64,000 bases of DNA from Chloroflexota bacterium (GTDB lineage: Bacteria; Chloroflexota; Anaerolineae; Anaerolineales; UBA11579): positions 1 through 64,000 of the forward strand of contig VRUJ01000022.1 in the NCBI GenBank assembly GCA_019456165.1, in the 5' to 3' direction. A model generated the notes under the pieces. That model ran no database searches, was not told where the DNA came from, and was given only the letters and a program-made list of their open reading frames with translations. Positions 1 through 9,054 of the stretch are shown one piece after another. Numbering within the stretch: the stretch's first letter is position 1; every line of letters starts with the position of its first letter. Position numbers and translations under genes: made by a program.

Positions 1-52
1 TCTTCAGAACCTCCTGCTTTTTAGTTCTCATGGATGCAAGTTTTATTCCATC

Positions 53-463
53 TTATTCACCCTGACTGAGTACTAGGTAGATCTCATCGCTTGTGATACC
101 GCTGGGTTTGGATACGATGATAACCACGCCTATTACTAAACCCAAGAGGATAATGCCGCGTTCCACCCAGGTGTATTTTGATTGCAGTTGCTTGGGAAGC
201 AGGTAATGGGTAAGGTTATGCGCGGCAATAAGCGCAGCAGAGATTGCAAATGCAATCAGGCTACCTCCTGTGGGGATTGGATGATCTGCATCGATCAACC
301 TGATAAAGTAATTTAACCATAACGCAATGAGTACGATGAATAACCGATATGCGAGTGCGTTACTACGACCTCGAGGCAGGAGATAGAATGCAAGCCAGAG
401 AGATAGCCCCATACCCAAGTAATCTGCGGTTATGGTTAGGTTGGATAACATATTGCTTCCCAT
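53..463 (-). CDS. Small multi-pass membrane protein, function unknown
   Basis: 136 residues with four hydrophobic stretches (about residues 12-28, 40-56, 66-84 and 102-120), so probably an integral membrane protein with short loops. I do not recognise a functional family. The ATG at 463 is preceded by GGAGGG six bases upstream, which supports this start over the second in-frame ATG four codons later. It is read leftward, away from the lipoprotein gene at 821. No catalytic motif is visible. Confidence 0.6.
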   Translation of the reverse strand: MGSNMLSNLTITADYLGMGLSLWLAFYLLPRGRSNALAYRLFIVLIALWLNYFIRLIDADHPIPTGGSLIAFAISAALIAAHNLTHYLLPKQLQSKYTWVERGIILLGLVIGVVIIVSKPSGITSDEIYLVLSQGE

Positions 464-820
464 TAATTCCCTCCGATAAAGTAGTGAAATATAGTCCTTT
501 TTATTATACCTTCATTTATTTCAAAACCCAAAACAAAACCTATGAAAATATCTTCGCATTATACTTACTAGAAGAAGGTGGAGGGAGTAATCCATTCGAG
601 AATCAATCTAGCTTGAGGAGAAATCATTACAATCTTCTTATCGGATTATGTGAACTACCGAATGAGGCTCCTATATGACTGATTTCTCTGCCAGTAGCCT
701 GCATCTTTTAAACGCTTGAAATTGGATAAAGTTAACAGTTTTTGGTAGTCGTATATCTAGGAATGACAGTTCGCCTGTGCTAGTGTATGAGTATTGCCAA
801 ATTAGCCTAAGGAGTTAATC
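464..820. other. Intergenic stretch between divergent genes
   Basis: This interval separates the leftward membrane protein from the rightward lipoprotein gene. I see only the two ribosome binding sites at its edges (GGAGGG for the left gene, AAGGAG for the right gene). An open frame crosses it on the + strand (349-678), but it runs antisense into the membrane gene, has no ribosome binding site and reads like random sequence. Confidence 0.5.
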
Positions 821-1405
821 ATGAATAAAATTGTTTTCATTGCAGCGTGTGCGGTAATCTTGACCGCATGTGGCCCGTCGCAAGCCGAACTAGATACCCA
901 AACGACAGAAACAGCTGAGAGCGCCCAGGCTACGCAGACAGCGCGAGCACCAACATCAACGCTCACCCCAACCAATACCCAAACACCCACAGTTTCGTCG
1001 ACTTCAACATCCACGCCAACAAACACTGTGACGCCTACACCTGTAACCGAAGGTACGCTGATGGGAACAGTGTTTTGGGCTGATATTGATCAACCAATTG
1101 CTGGCGTAGTTATCGCACTGGAGAACCTTGAGACCATTACTGATGCACAGGGAAGCTATTCCTTTGATGAGGTGGAGCGTGGCTCTTACTCGCTCATTGT
1201 TAGGTGGGAGGAATTTGCTGCTGCTGATGTTCCTTGCTCAGGTACAGCATTTACAATTAACAACACAATCTTAGGCAATGCGTTTGCTCCAATTTTCAGG
1301 AATAATGAGACAGGGAATTACGTTGTAATGGGATTATTTTCTGGAAAAGTATCCATAACTGCTGGAGAAGTGACGGAATTGGATATTGTGTTTTCTTGCG
1401 GCTAA
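821..1405 (+). CDS. Lipoprotein with Thr/Pro linker and carboxypeptidase-regulatory-like domain
   Basis: 194 residues. A signal peptide ends in the lipobox LTAC (Cys17), so the mature protein should be lipid-anchored outside the cytoplasmic membrane. Residues about 18-75 are a low-complexity Thr/Ser/Pro linker of the TPTxTxTPT type. The remainder resembles a carboxypeptidase-regulatory-like beta-sandwich (GTVFWADIDQPIAGVVIAL, then DAQGSYSFDEVERGSYSL). AAGGAG lies six bases before the ATG. The fold suggests a surface binding or structural role; no substrate can be inferred. The linker style matches the lipoprotein at 8312-9016, but the C-terminal domains differ. Confidence 0.75.
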   Translation: MNKIVFIAACAVILTACGPSQAELDTQTTETAESAQATQTARAPTSTLTPTNTQTPTVSSTSTSTPTNTVTPTPVTEGTLMGTVFWADIDQPIAGVVIALENLETITDAQGSYSFDEVERGSYSLIVRWEEFAAADVPCSGTAFTINNTILGNAFAPIFRNNETGNYVVMGLFSGKVSITAGEVTELDIVFSCG

Positions 1406-1488
1406 TTCATTCGTCAGCTTGAAGTGTGAACGTATAGGTCCAAAGTGCGAATGCAAATTAGCTATTAGAACATCCGTCCGATAGCTGG

Positions 1489-1500
1489 TATAATCGCGGC
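1489..1500 (+). promoter_or_regulatory. Extended -10 promoter immediately before the dinG-like gene
   Basis: TGG followed by TATAAT (1489-1494) ends six bases before the ATG at 1501. A transcript starting at the usual distance from this -10 would begin at or next to the start codon, and no Shine-Dalgarno sequence is present. This suggests a leaderless mRNA. The -35 side is weak (TTAGAA near 1465), consistent with an extended -10 promoter. Confidence 0.55.
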
Positions 1501-4308
1501 ATGACCTCCATAGTCGCACTAGACCTCGAAACCACCGGACTGGACACAGCCAACGACGCCATCATCGAGATTGGAGCAGTGCGCTTTAATGACCGCCGCA
1601 TTGAAGATGAGTGGACCACGCTGGTCAATCCTGGACGAAAAATTTCCAATTTCATCACCAAATTAACCGGCATCACGAATGCCATGGTTCGCGGTGCCCC
1701 GACGATAGATGAAGTGCTCGACGAATTGGTCGATTTCGTGGAGGATTTACCCGTGCTGGGGCACAATGTAGGTTTCGATCTGGCCTTTCTCCAGCGCTAC
1801 GGGGTGCTCAAATACAACGAAGGGTTGGACACATACGATATGGCCTCGGTACTTATTCCGGGGGCTGGCCGTTATAACCTGGGCGCGCTGGGCCAACTCT
1901 TGGGAATACCGCTGCCAGCCACACATCGCGCTTTGGACGATGCGCGTGTTACCCAGGGTGTTTACACTCGCCTGTTCGATAAAGCACTGAACCTGCCTTT
2001 GGATCTGCTGGCCGAGATAGTGCGCCTCGGAGAACCTTTGGATTGGGGCGCTGGATGGGTATTCAAACAGGCCATGAAATTACGTTCTCGCGATGCCGCC
2101 AGCTCCCGGCCAGCCCGCGTGAAAAGCCGCCCCATCGCAGGGCCGCTCTTTTCCACCCCTGCTCCAGTAGATGTAGAGCCATTAACACCTGCGGGCGAGC
2201 CTACCCCTTTAGAGATCGAAGAGGTTGCTGCCATCCTCGAACATGGCGGAGAATTTTCTCGGCATTTCCCACAATTCGAACATCGCCCCCAACAAGTCGA
2301 GATGCTGCGCATAGTGGCAGAATCCCTCTCCGAAGGAAACCACACATTGGTTGAGGCAGGCACAGGTACAGGTAAATCCATCGCATACTTGATCCCGGCC
2401 GCTTTATGGTCTTTGCAGAACCAAACCCGAGTAGTGATTTCTACCAATACGATCAACCTTCAAGACCAATTAGTTAACAAAGATATTCCTGACGTGGAAC
2501 AGGCTTTGGGTTTTAACTTGAATGCCACCGTACTCAAAGGCCGCCGCAACTATCTTTGTCCTCGCCGCTTGGAAGCGCTGCGTCGAAGAAGGCCCGAAAA
2601 TGCTAATGAGATGCGGGTATTAGCGAAAATGCTGCTCTGGTTAGAAGAGTCTGAAAGTGGTGATCTGAGCGAGATCAATATCACCGGCCCGGCAGAACGC
2701 GCTGTGTGGTCGCGCATCTCCGCTGAGGATGAGGGCTGCACAACGGAAACTTGCATAAGACGTATGGGGGGCATCTGCCCTTATTACCGCTCCCGCCAAG
2801 CGGCACAACACGCACACGTGATCATCGTCAACCATGCTCTGCTCCTGGCAGACGTTGCCACCGGGAACCGCGTATTGCCAGATTACGATTATCTCATCGT
2901 GGATGAAGCCCACCACCTGGAATCGGCCACTACCAATGCATTGAGCTTTCGCGTGACCCAACCCGAGACCCAACGCATTTTCCGTGAATTGGGGGGAAAG
3001 AACGCAGGGATACTAGGCCGCGTGTTGGTTGTTTCGCAAGAATTGCTAAACCCTGGGCAATTAGCTGCTCTAAACCAATTAGTCGAAAGCATGACCGATA
3101 AAGCTTTCCAATTCCAGAACCTTTTGAAGCGTTTTTTTACTACGCTTGACCATTTCCTTGTTGAGCAGCGCGACGGCCGCCAATTAGGGCCCTATTCCCA
3201 CCAAGAACGCATTCTAGAAAGCACGCGCACCCAACCAGCCTGGCTTGAGGTTGAGATCGCCTGGGAAGAAGCCCACCACACCTTGATCCCCCTGATGCAA
3301 TATAGCGAACAAATCGGCCAGGCGCTCACCGATCTATCCGAGAGCGGTGAGGAAGAGATCGAAGATTTGCTCAACAACTTGGGAAACGTTTACCGGCGTT
3401 TAAGCGAGATCAATGATAACGTGAATGCGCTCGTGTTCGAACCCTCACCAGAGACGATCTACTGGGTAGAAATCAAACCTCAACGCAAGGAGGTAATTTT
3501 GCAAGCCGCACCGCTGCACATCGGCCACCTGATGGAAAAATATCTCTGGCACGAAAAGATGTCGGTGATATTAACCTCGGCAACATTGACGACTTCAGGT
3601 GAATTCGATTATTTGCGCAGTCGCCTTAGCGCCTACGATGCCGATGAACTTTCTGTTGGCTCACCCTTCGATTATGAGGAAGCCGCCCAAATCTTCATCC
3701 CGGATAATATTCCCGAACCTGCCGAACGAGAAGCCTATCAGCGCGCCGTAGAACGCAGTCTCATAGATCTGTGTAAGGCCACAGGTGGACGCGCTCTTGT
3801 TCTGTTTACTTCCTACGCACAATTACAACGAACCTCCAAGCGCATAGGGCCAGCTCTAGCGGAGCAAGGCATTCAAATTTACGAGCAAGGCCAGGGGGCT
3901 TCACCGCACACACTTTTGGAGAATTTCAAGAACGCGGAAAGCGCCGTGCTGCTGGGGACGAGCGCATTTTGGGAGGGGGTTGATGTACCAGGCGAGGCTT
4001 TGTCAGTCCTAGTGATCGTAAAACTCCCCTTTGCTGTGCCTTCCGATCCTATTGTGGCCGCACGCTCTGAAACTTTTGAACAGCCTTTTTACGAGTATTC
4101 CATCCCAGAGGCCATTTTACGTTTCCGCCAGGGGTTTGGCCGCCTGATTCGTACCCAGCATGACCGCGGTATCGTGGCCATCCTCGATAGGCGCGTTTTG
4201 AGTAAACAATACGGACCCATGTTCATCGATTCGCTGCCTAGATGCACCCTGCATACAGGTCGATTGGAGGAACTCCCCAGGGCTGCAACCCAATGGTTAG
4301 GTATTTAG
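1501..4308 (+). CDS. dinG: DnaQ-DinG fusion: 3'-5' exonuclease plus ATP-dependent helicase
   Basis: 935 residues in two parts. Residues 1-165 form a DEDDh exonuclease: ExoI DLETTG at 8-13, ExoII HNVGFD near 87, ExoIII HRALDDAR near 142. Residues about 250-935 form an XPD/DinG-type superfamily 2 helicase: Walker A GTGTGKS near 287, DEAH near 468, motif VI QGFGRLIRT near 877. Cysteines in the 340-430 stretch (YLCPRR, then CTTETC and GICPYY) fit the four-cysteine Fe-S cluster of this family. The architecture matches the DnaQ/DinG proteins of Gram-positives and Chloroflexota, thought to unwind R-loops, forks or D-loops during repair. The gene is probably transcribed alone from the promoter just upstream. 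Confidence 0.93.
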   Translation: MTSIVALDLETTGLDTANDAIIEIGAVRFNDRRIEDEWTTLVNPGRKISNFITKLTGITNAMVRGAPTIDEVLDELVDFVEDLPVLGHNVGFDLAFLQRYGVLKYNEGLDTYDMASVLIPGAGRYNLGALGQLLGIPLPATHRALDDARVTQGVYTRLFDKALNLPLDLLAEIVRLGEPLDWGAGWVFKQAMKLRSRDAASSRPARVKSRPIAGPLFSTPAPVDVEPLTPAGEPTPLEIEEVAAILEHGGEFSRHFPQFEHRPQQVEMLRIVAESLSEGNHTLVEAGTGTGKSIAYLIPAALWSLQNQTRVVISTNTINLQDQLVNKDIPDVEQALGFNLNATVLKGRRNYLCPRRLEALRRRRPENANEMRVLAKMLLWLEESESGDLSEINITGPAERAVWSRISAEDEGCTTETCIRRMGGICPYYRSRQAAQHAHVIIVNHALLLADVATGNRVLPDYDYLIVDEAHHLESATTNALSFRVTQPETQRIFRELGGKNAGILGRVLVVSQELLNPGQLAALNQLVESMTDKAFQFQNLLKRFFTTLDHFLVEQRDGRQLGPYSHQERILESTRTQPAWLEVEIAWEEAHHTLIPLMQYSEQIGQALTDLSESGEEEIEDLLNNLGNVYRRLSEINDNVNALVFEPSPETIYWVEIKPQRKEVILQAAPLHIGHLMEKYLWHEKMSVILTSATLTTSGEFDYLRSRLSAYDADELSVGSPFDYEEAAQIFIPDNIPEPAEREAYQRAVERSLIDLCKATGGRALVLFTSYAQLQRTSKRIGPALAEQGIQIYEQGQGASPHTLLENFKNAESAVLLGTSAFWEGVDVPGEALSVLVIVKLPFAVPSDPIVAARSETFEQPFYEYSIPEAILRFRQGFGRLIRTQHDRGIVAILDRRVLSKQYGPMFIDSLPRCTLHTGRLEELPRAATQWLGI

Positions 4309-4372
4309 CTAATCCCAAACAACCAAATGTTCGTTTAGTACTCCTTCACATTAACTCAAGATTTAAAAAACA

Positions 4373-4768
4373 ATGGAAAATTCAGCAATCCCGAAAAGCC
4401 TGAAATCTTGGTTCGTCCTTCACTTTGTTGTGGATATGGTTTTTGCTATCCCACTAATGCTCAAACCTACCTGGTTCCTCGAGGCGCTCGATTGGCAAAC
4501 AGTCGATCCAATCACAACCCGCATTGTGGCCGCCGCGTTGTTCGGTATTGGTATCGAATCCTATTTGGGTAGGAACGCAGGCTTGGAATCCTACAAAGGT
4601 ATGCTCAACCTTAAGATTATCTGGTCCTCAGGCGTAATCATCGGGGTTGGCGCCTCACTTTTGCAAGGCGCACAGGAAGGTCCAGTATTAGCCTGGGTGC
4701 TTTGGACTGTGTTCCTGGCTTTCAACTTGCTTTGGGTTCACTGGCGATTAAAGTTGGGGAAAATGTAA
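4373..4768 (+). CDS. Small four-helix membrane protein, unknown function
   Basis: 131 residues with four predicted membrane segments (about 13-31, 48-60, 82-99, 106-124). No charged residue pattern or catalytic motif is visible and I do not recognise a family with confidence. It follows the dinG-like gene by 64 bases with no evident terminator between, so read-through is possible. The ATG at 4373 has no strong Shine-Dalgarno sequence. Confidence 0.6.
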   Translation: MENSAIPKSLKSWFVLHFVVDMVFAIPLMLKPTWFLEALDWQTVDPITTRIVAAALFGIGIESYLGRNAGLESYKGMLNLKIIWSSGVIIGVGASLLQGAQEGPVLAWVLWTVFLAFNLLWVHWRLKLGKM

Positions 4769-4837
4769 TTTGCATTTACTATGGAAACGTAAAAAAGCCG
4801 CCCTTTAGTGATTCTAATTTATTTACCCACGTTCTAG

Positions 4838-5833
4838 CTATTCGTGCGTAGACCCATCCGGCATGATTGCCCCGGTGAGCAAACGCGCTTGGGCCAATTG
4901 TTCAGGAGTCACAATTGCGTCGGTAAGGTCTGCCCGGACAAAGATGGCAAACTCAAGGTCTGCATCCCGCAAGTCTGCTTTTTGAAAATTGACTTTTTCA
5001 AAGTATGCCCCCACTAACCTGGCTCTCCCTAAATTCGCTCCCTGAAAGTTTGCGCCCATCAAATCCGCATCATCAAATACTGCCTCGGTTAGCACGGCTG
5101 ATGTCAAGTCTGCATCTCTTAAATTCGCCTGGCTGAGGTTGGCTTTTTCCAAAATGGCTTTACGCAATTCAGCTTTGCGGATATTCGCTTCACTTAAGTC
5201 TGCCATATAGAGAGAGGCCGCATTCATGATCGCCCCAGATAGATTTGCGCGCGTCAATTGTGCTTTATTCAAGATGGCATTATCCATCTCAGCCCAATTC
5301 ATCTTTGCTCCCTCCATTTTGGCTCCACTAAAATTTACTCCCCGAAGATTAGCATGTCGCAAATTTGCATTTACAAGCGTCGCGCCCTCAAAATTGGCAT
5401 TACTAAAATTTACCTCCTCAAGGATCGCGTTGCTCAGATCAGCGCCTTTAAAACTCATCCCCGGCATTTCCATTTTGGTCATATCCAATGGCCCCGGGCG
5501 TCTCAAAAGATCGTCTAATTGAGCCTGGGATAGCTCTGCTGACATATTTGCTCCTCCTGTCTCCCCGGATTGCTGACTCGGCTGCTCGGTTGCTCCAGAT
5601 GGAGATTGGCGCTGCTTTTCCCATTGCACCCTTTTTTCGGGTTTTGTGAGCGTCTCGAATGCCCAATTGATTTCCTTCATTTTTTCTTCGGGAGAAGGAT
5701 GTTCTGTTGTGTCCGGATGGTATTTCAACGCTAAACTTTTAAAGGCAGCTTTGATTACTTCAATTTCGGCGCCGCGGGAAATTTGAAGTATTTCGTATGG
5801 ATCCTTTCTGGATTCATTTTGGGAGTAATCCAT
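4838..5833 (-). CDS. J-domain protein with pentapeptide-repeat body
   Basis: 331 residues. Residues 11-62 form a J domain with the diagnostic HPD at 39-41, which would stimulate an Hsp70 (DnaK) ATPase. A Gln/Ser/Gly-rich linker follows to about residue 105. From about 115 to 315 the protein is a run of pentapeptide repeats of the A(D/N)Lxx type, giving a right-handed quadrilateral beta-helix. The pairing suggests a co-chaperone that delivers DnaK to a partner through the beta-helix; this is inferred. The start has AGGAAGATAGG just upstream and a TATAAT about 30 bases further out. The C-terminus lies close to the end of the gene at 4373-4768, with which it converges. Confidence 0.85.
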   Translation of the reverse strand: MDYSQNESRKDPYEILQISRGAEIEVIKAAFKSLALKYHPDTTEHPSPEEKMKEINWAFETLTKPEKRVQWEKQRQSPSGATEQPSQQSGETGGANMSAELSQAQLDDLLRRPGPLDMTKMEMPGMSFKGADLSNAILEEVNFSNANFEGATLVNANLRHANLRGVNFSGAKMEGAKMNWAEMDNAILNKAQLTRANLSGAIMNAASLYMADLSEANIRKAELRKAILEKANLSQANLRDADLTSAVLTEAVFDDADLMGANFQGANLGRARLVGAYFEKVNFQKADLRDADLEFAIFVRADLTDAIVTPEQLAQARLLTGAIMPDGSTHE

Positions 5834-6091
5834 CCTACCTATCTTCCTTGTAATTAAGTACGGATTATAACAAAGCTGTTAGCTCAACTTTGTAAAAATC
5901 CAAACGCCATTATACCCCGCAATAGTCGTATTGGGAGGCAGTTAAGATTTATTTCGCAGGGATAACATTGAAGAAAGAGATGAACTACTGTAAATTCGAT
6001 CAAATACCCATCCCAAATCGAGATAATTCCAACAATTCTTCCGCTATAATAGTACTATTACTAGCAATCATTAACCTTAGGAGTAATAGAT

Positions 6092-6496
6092 ATGGGCAAA
6101 ATTTACCGCCACATTCCCAAAGGTCGCGACGAGTTGTTAGGACACGCGGATGCGGATACGGGGAAAATCTATGAGAGTCGTATGGGTCCCGACAAGCACA
6201 TAGGCCGTGTCGATATCGAAAATGGAAAAATCTACCACTCACGCTTTGGTCCGGATGAGTACCTGGGCCGGTTGGACTTGGAGACCGGTAAGGTCTACCA
6301 CCACAAGTTCGGGCCCGATGAATATCTTGGCCGCGTAGATCAAGACGGGAAGATTTCCCGCCATGTCCGCTTGGGGAAGGATGAGTATTTAGGTAAAGTC
6401 GAAGATATGCATGCTATTGCTGAAGGCGGAGCAGCTTTCTTATTGTTTTTCTATGAAGAACCCAAGGATAGTGAAGAAGAAGCTGAGGCAGAGTAG
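6092..6496 (+). CDS. Four-fold GKIY-repeat protein (beta-flower-like)
   Basis: 134 residues. The first 110 residues contain repeats of about 24-26 residues: GKIYRH, GKIYESRMGP, GKIYHSRFGP, GKVYHHKFGP and GKISRHVRLG, each followed by (D/E)-(Y/H)-(L/I)-G-(R/K)-V(D/E). The period and the short beta-rich units resemble 4-fold beta-flower proteins, whose function is not established. The last 24 residues contain a hydrophobic stretch and an acidic end. A TATAAT lies near 6045 and AGGAG about ten bases before the ATG. No signal peptide is visible. I infer a small stable beta-propeller-like fold. Confidence 0.75.
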   Translation: MGKIYRHIPKGRDELLGHADADTGKIYESRMGPDKHIGRVDIENGKIYHSRFGPDEYLGRLDLETGKVYHHKFGPDEYLGRVDQDGKISRHVRLGKDEYLGKVEDMHAIAEGGAAFLLFFYEEPKDSEEEAEAE

Positions 6497-6529
6497 TAAT
6501 TGCTAGCTTTGCATAACCCAAAATAAAAT

Positions 6530-7159
6530 TTATATGCGTATAACTAACCTGGAAGGTTTTTGGTTGCGATATTCCAGCTTTGCGTCATGTTGAACTGGTA
6601 TCTCCCTAATTTCTCGTTCACATTGATGCCGAACATAAAAATTGTAATTAATCTCACCCAGTCCATGTTCTATGTAAATGCCTCGTTTTATATCTGGGTG
6701 TGATCTGACAACATCAGCTATCGTATAATTCACCTTATTTTTACATTTATCGCAACTTGCCTGGAATTTCTTTTTAATAATTATTCCCCCAGCTTTGTTG
6801 GGGAGTTTTGCAAACCTTAAAAATTTTATAATTGCATTTTTATCAGAAATTCTTAAACCAAATAACTGTCTAAAAACTATCCAAAGCACAATATACAACG
6901 ATACGATCAGGAAAGTTGATAATAATAATGTGAAAGCAGTGATAGTCTCAAGAGTAACTAAGGGGATTATAGGATATCCTAATAAATATATTAGGATTAT
7001 TCCAAATCCGAGCATTACGAATACTAAAATTGCTTGAACCAACACCCACCCCTCAACTGCCCGTTCTATTTTAATATTCATCAACATAAATGAAGCTAGG
7101 AATAAGGTGGCAATCAACAAACCAATACCAACACCTATGATTAAAGTTTCAAATAACAT
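6530..7159 (-). CDS. Membrane protein with cytosolic zinc-finger-like C-terminal domain
   Basis: 209 residues. Three N-terminal membrane segments (about 5-27, 36-60, 72-98) precede a soluble domain with CDKCKNKV near residue 136 and RHQCE near 180. The CxxC pair could bind a metal, but the partner cysteines of a full zinc ribbon are incomplete. GAGG lies seven bases before the start. The unlinked gene at 9273-10007 has a similar layout (N-terminal membrane segments, then a CxxC-bearing domain), but I see no convincing alignment between them. Function unknown. Confidence 0.6.
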   Translation of the reverse strand: MLFETLIIGVGIGLLIATLFLASFMLMNIKIERAVEGWVLVQAILVFVMLGFGIILIYLLGYPIIPLVTLETITAFTLLLSTFLIVSLYIVLWIVFRQLFGLRISDKNAIIKFLRFAKLPNKAGGIIIKKKFQASCDKCKNKVNYTIADVVRSHPDIKRGIYIEHGLGEINYNFYVRHQCEREIREIPVQHDAKLEYRNQKPSRLVIRI

Positions 7160-7307
7160 TTATCATCCTCGTTCTATCTAGAAATCTCAGCATCAATTTC
7201 TATACTTTTTCAGGTTAATCATGTTTAAGGTTTGAGATGAATTCGCCTACACTTTCTGCTTCTAGCTAATTGATTTACCAGAGCTTGGGGTTAACACCTT
7301 CGAACTA

Positions 7308-8033
7308 TTAAAAAAGGCTATCGTCACTAAAGAGGAAATCATAACTATCCAATAGTTCAGACTCCTCAATATAGCCATTTGACCATAAAATGCATTTTGC
7401 GATTAAGAACTCTAATTCTTCCAGATTATCTCCTCCAAGATTTGAGACCTCGACCGGCAGACAAGAGCCGCGCCAGTCTGGCATTTTCTTCAAATAGTAA
7501 TTCTGTATTTGCTGGCGCGCTTTATCAATCCCACTCTGAGGTATCGCCCGAGACTGTTCAGCCTGATCCAGGTGAGTGCCAACCAAAATAAATTGAGTCG
7601 CGGGATTATAGAATCCATCCACGGCATTTAACCAAAATTTCAGATCATTAAAAGATTCTCGCGATGTCAGATCATAGGTCAATAATATGACCTCAATAGA
7701 TTTAATGTGAAACTTGTAGATATCCATTACTTGTTTAAAAGATCTACCAGCATTTCCTTCCTGGGAGGCTTTCTGTCCAGGAGGGACAAGTAATTGTGAT
7801 ACAACCGAATATTCCAATTGCCCCTGAAAAATTTGGGAAACCAAGAATTCATATTCCAGGTTGTTCGTCCTGCGGATGCTGCGGATGATTTCAGCGCTGT
7901 TGGCTATTTCCGATTGGTATTTCTGGAGCATTGTGGCGACGCTTGATTTCCCAACTGCGCCATTTCCCACAACGAGCACAGAGCCAGTAATGCGGATTTT
8001 TCCTTCTGTTTGTGTTTCTTCTTGAACGCTCAT
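7308..8033 (-). CDS. Stand-alone Ras/Rab-like small GTPase
   Basis: 241 residues with a Ras-superfamily G domain. The P-loop GNGAVGKSS covers residues 23-31. The switch-II DxxG position reads VPPGQKAS, so it is degenerate. LLTYDLTSRESF matches the beta-5 region of Rab/Roc GTPases, and VGTHLD replaces the usual NKxD base-specificity motif. The family resembles bacterial Rup/MglA or Roc-like GTPases, which act in polarity or signalling. No cognate GAP (MglB/roadblock) gene is adjacent. The altered motifs leave nucleotide hydrolysis uncertain. No Shine-Dalgarno sequence is visible before the ATG. Confidence 0.8.
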   Translation of the reverse strand: MSVQEETQTEGKIRITGSVLVVGNGAVGKSSVATMLQKYQSEIANSAEIIRSIRRTNNLEYEFLVSQIFQGQLEYSVVSQLLVPPGQKASQEGNAGRSFKQVMDIYKFHIKSIEVILLTYDLTSRESFNDLKFWLNAVDGFYNPATQFILVGTHLDQAEQSRAIPQSGIDKARQQIQNYYLKKMPDWRGSCLPVEVSNLGGDNLEELEFLIAKCILWSNGYIEESELLDSYDFLFSDDSLF

Positions 8034-8311
8034 ATGTTTTCGAACTCTGATATCGACTGGAATACTGACTATATCATATCTAATTATAAATAATAATTTT
8101 TCTATTTACATTGCAATAATGTACGTAATCCGTGAATTGGTACTAAAGAGCCACTTCTAGAATTCTAAAAGCTATCAAATCATTGGGTAGTGAATGAAAA
8201 GAACTCATACGCACGAACAACGGACAGTGCGGGTGGTGTGGTAGCCCCCTAGGTACGTTGGGTGGATGTGCTTGTGTGAGAAGAACTGGGTGCCGTCCCG
8301 CGAGTGAATAA

Positions 8312-9016
8312 TTAATTTCTGATTTTTTGATATTGTGCTTGCCCTAAAAGAGAATAGTAAGGTACAAGAAGTTCTCCTGTAAAATCTTCTGGAATTTGAG
8401 TGTACATTAATACTGCAATATTTCCTGTTGAGAATCCAAAAATTAATGTGCCATTGTTCATTTCTCCAATCCAGAACGAACCAGGTAAGTCTGGATAGGA
8501 TGGTGCATCTAGACTCCTTCCATACTGTAAAAATACAATCTCGTTGGCCGAATTCCGTGAATTTGAACCAAAATATTTAAATCTTGTTATTTCGATAGTA
8601 AATGGTTTTGACCAATAAACATCAGACAAGTAGGTAATTGCATAACACTCTGAATCGGGGTTGTCCCCTTCATCAAAACAATCTACTTCAACGGGATTTT
8701 CTCCCCACTGGGTAGCTAATTCTGGTTCGACATTTACCAAATCAGAAAATGTGAGAGCCAAATCTCTTAAAGGAATTTCTGGTATTTCTGTTTCGGTTGG
8801 AGTTATTGTTACAGTTGGGGTTAATGTTACAGTCGGGATTAAAGTTCTTGTCGGCGCGCTTGCCGTTTGCGTTTGTGATATTCCCTCTTCAATAATGCTC
8901 ACAGCCGTATTTTCACTGCTCTGGGTCAATGCGATAGCAGTTTGTACATCCCCTTCACTTGGGCTTCCCGAACATGCCGGTATGAATAGAGCAAATAATA
9001 GTATTACCCTCGTCAT
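8312..9016 (-). CDS. Lipoprotein with Thr/Pro linker, unknown C-terminal domain
   Basis: 234 residues. The signal peptide ends in the lipobox IPAC, so the protein is probably lipidated and surface exposed. A Ser/Thr-rich spacer (TPTVTLTPTVTITPTET, about residues 60-77) leads to a 150-residue domain that I do not recognise. Its layout mirrors the lipoprotein at 821-1405. GGAGG lies seven bases before the ATG and is itself part of an inverted repeat described separately. No partner gene is obvious. Confidence 0.7.
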   Translation of the reverse strand: MTRVILLFALFIPACSGSPSEGDVQTAIALTQSSENTAVSIIEEGISQTQTASAPTRTLIPTVTLTPTVTITPTETEIPEIPLRDLALTFSDLVNVEPELATQWGENPVEVDCFDEGDNPDSECYAITYLSDVYWSKPFTIEITRFKYFGSNSRNSANEIVFLQYGRSLDAPSYPDLPGSFWIGEMNNGTLIFGFSTGNIAVLMYTQIPEDFTGELLVPYYSLLGQAQYQKIRN

Positions 9017-9022
9017 GAAATA

Positions 9023-9046
9023 CCTCCAATTTTATTATATTGGAAG
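9023..9046 (-). promoter_or_regulatory. Inverted repeat that covers the ribosome binding site of the lipoprotein gene
   Basis: On the minus strand CTTCCAAT, an eight-base AT-rich loop, and ATTGGAGG can form an eight-base-pair stem (one T:G pair). The 3' arm contains the GGAGG Shine-Dalgarno sequence of the gene starting at 9016. If the hairpin forms in the mRNA it would hide the ribosome binding site. The loop contains a TATAAT-like sequence, so the repeat could instead be an operator over the promoter. Confidence 0.45.
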
Positions 9047-9054
9047 ATTATACA

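Noticed and set aside
349-678. Open frame of 109 codons on the + strand near the left edge
   Set aside because: It lies antisense to the membrane protein gene for its first third, has no ribosome binding site and no protein-like pattern.
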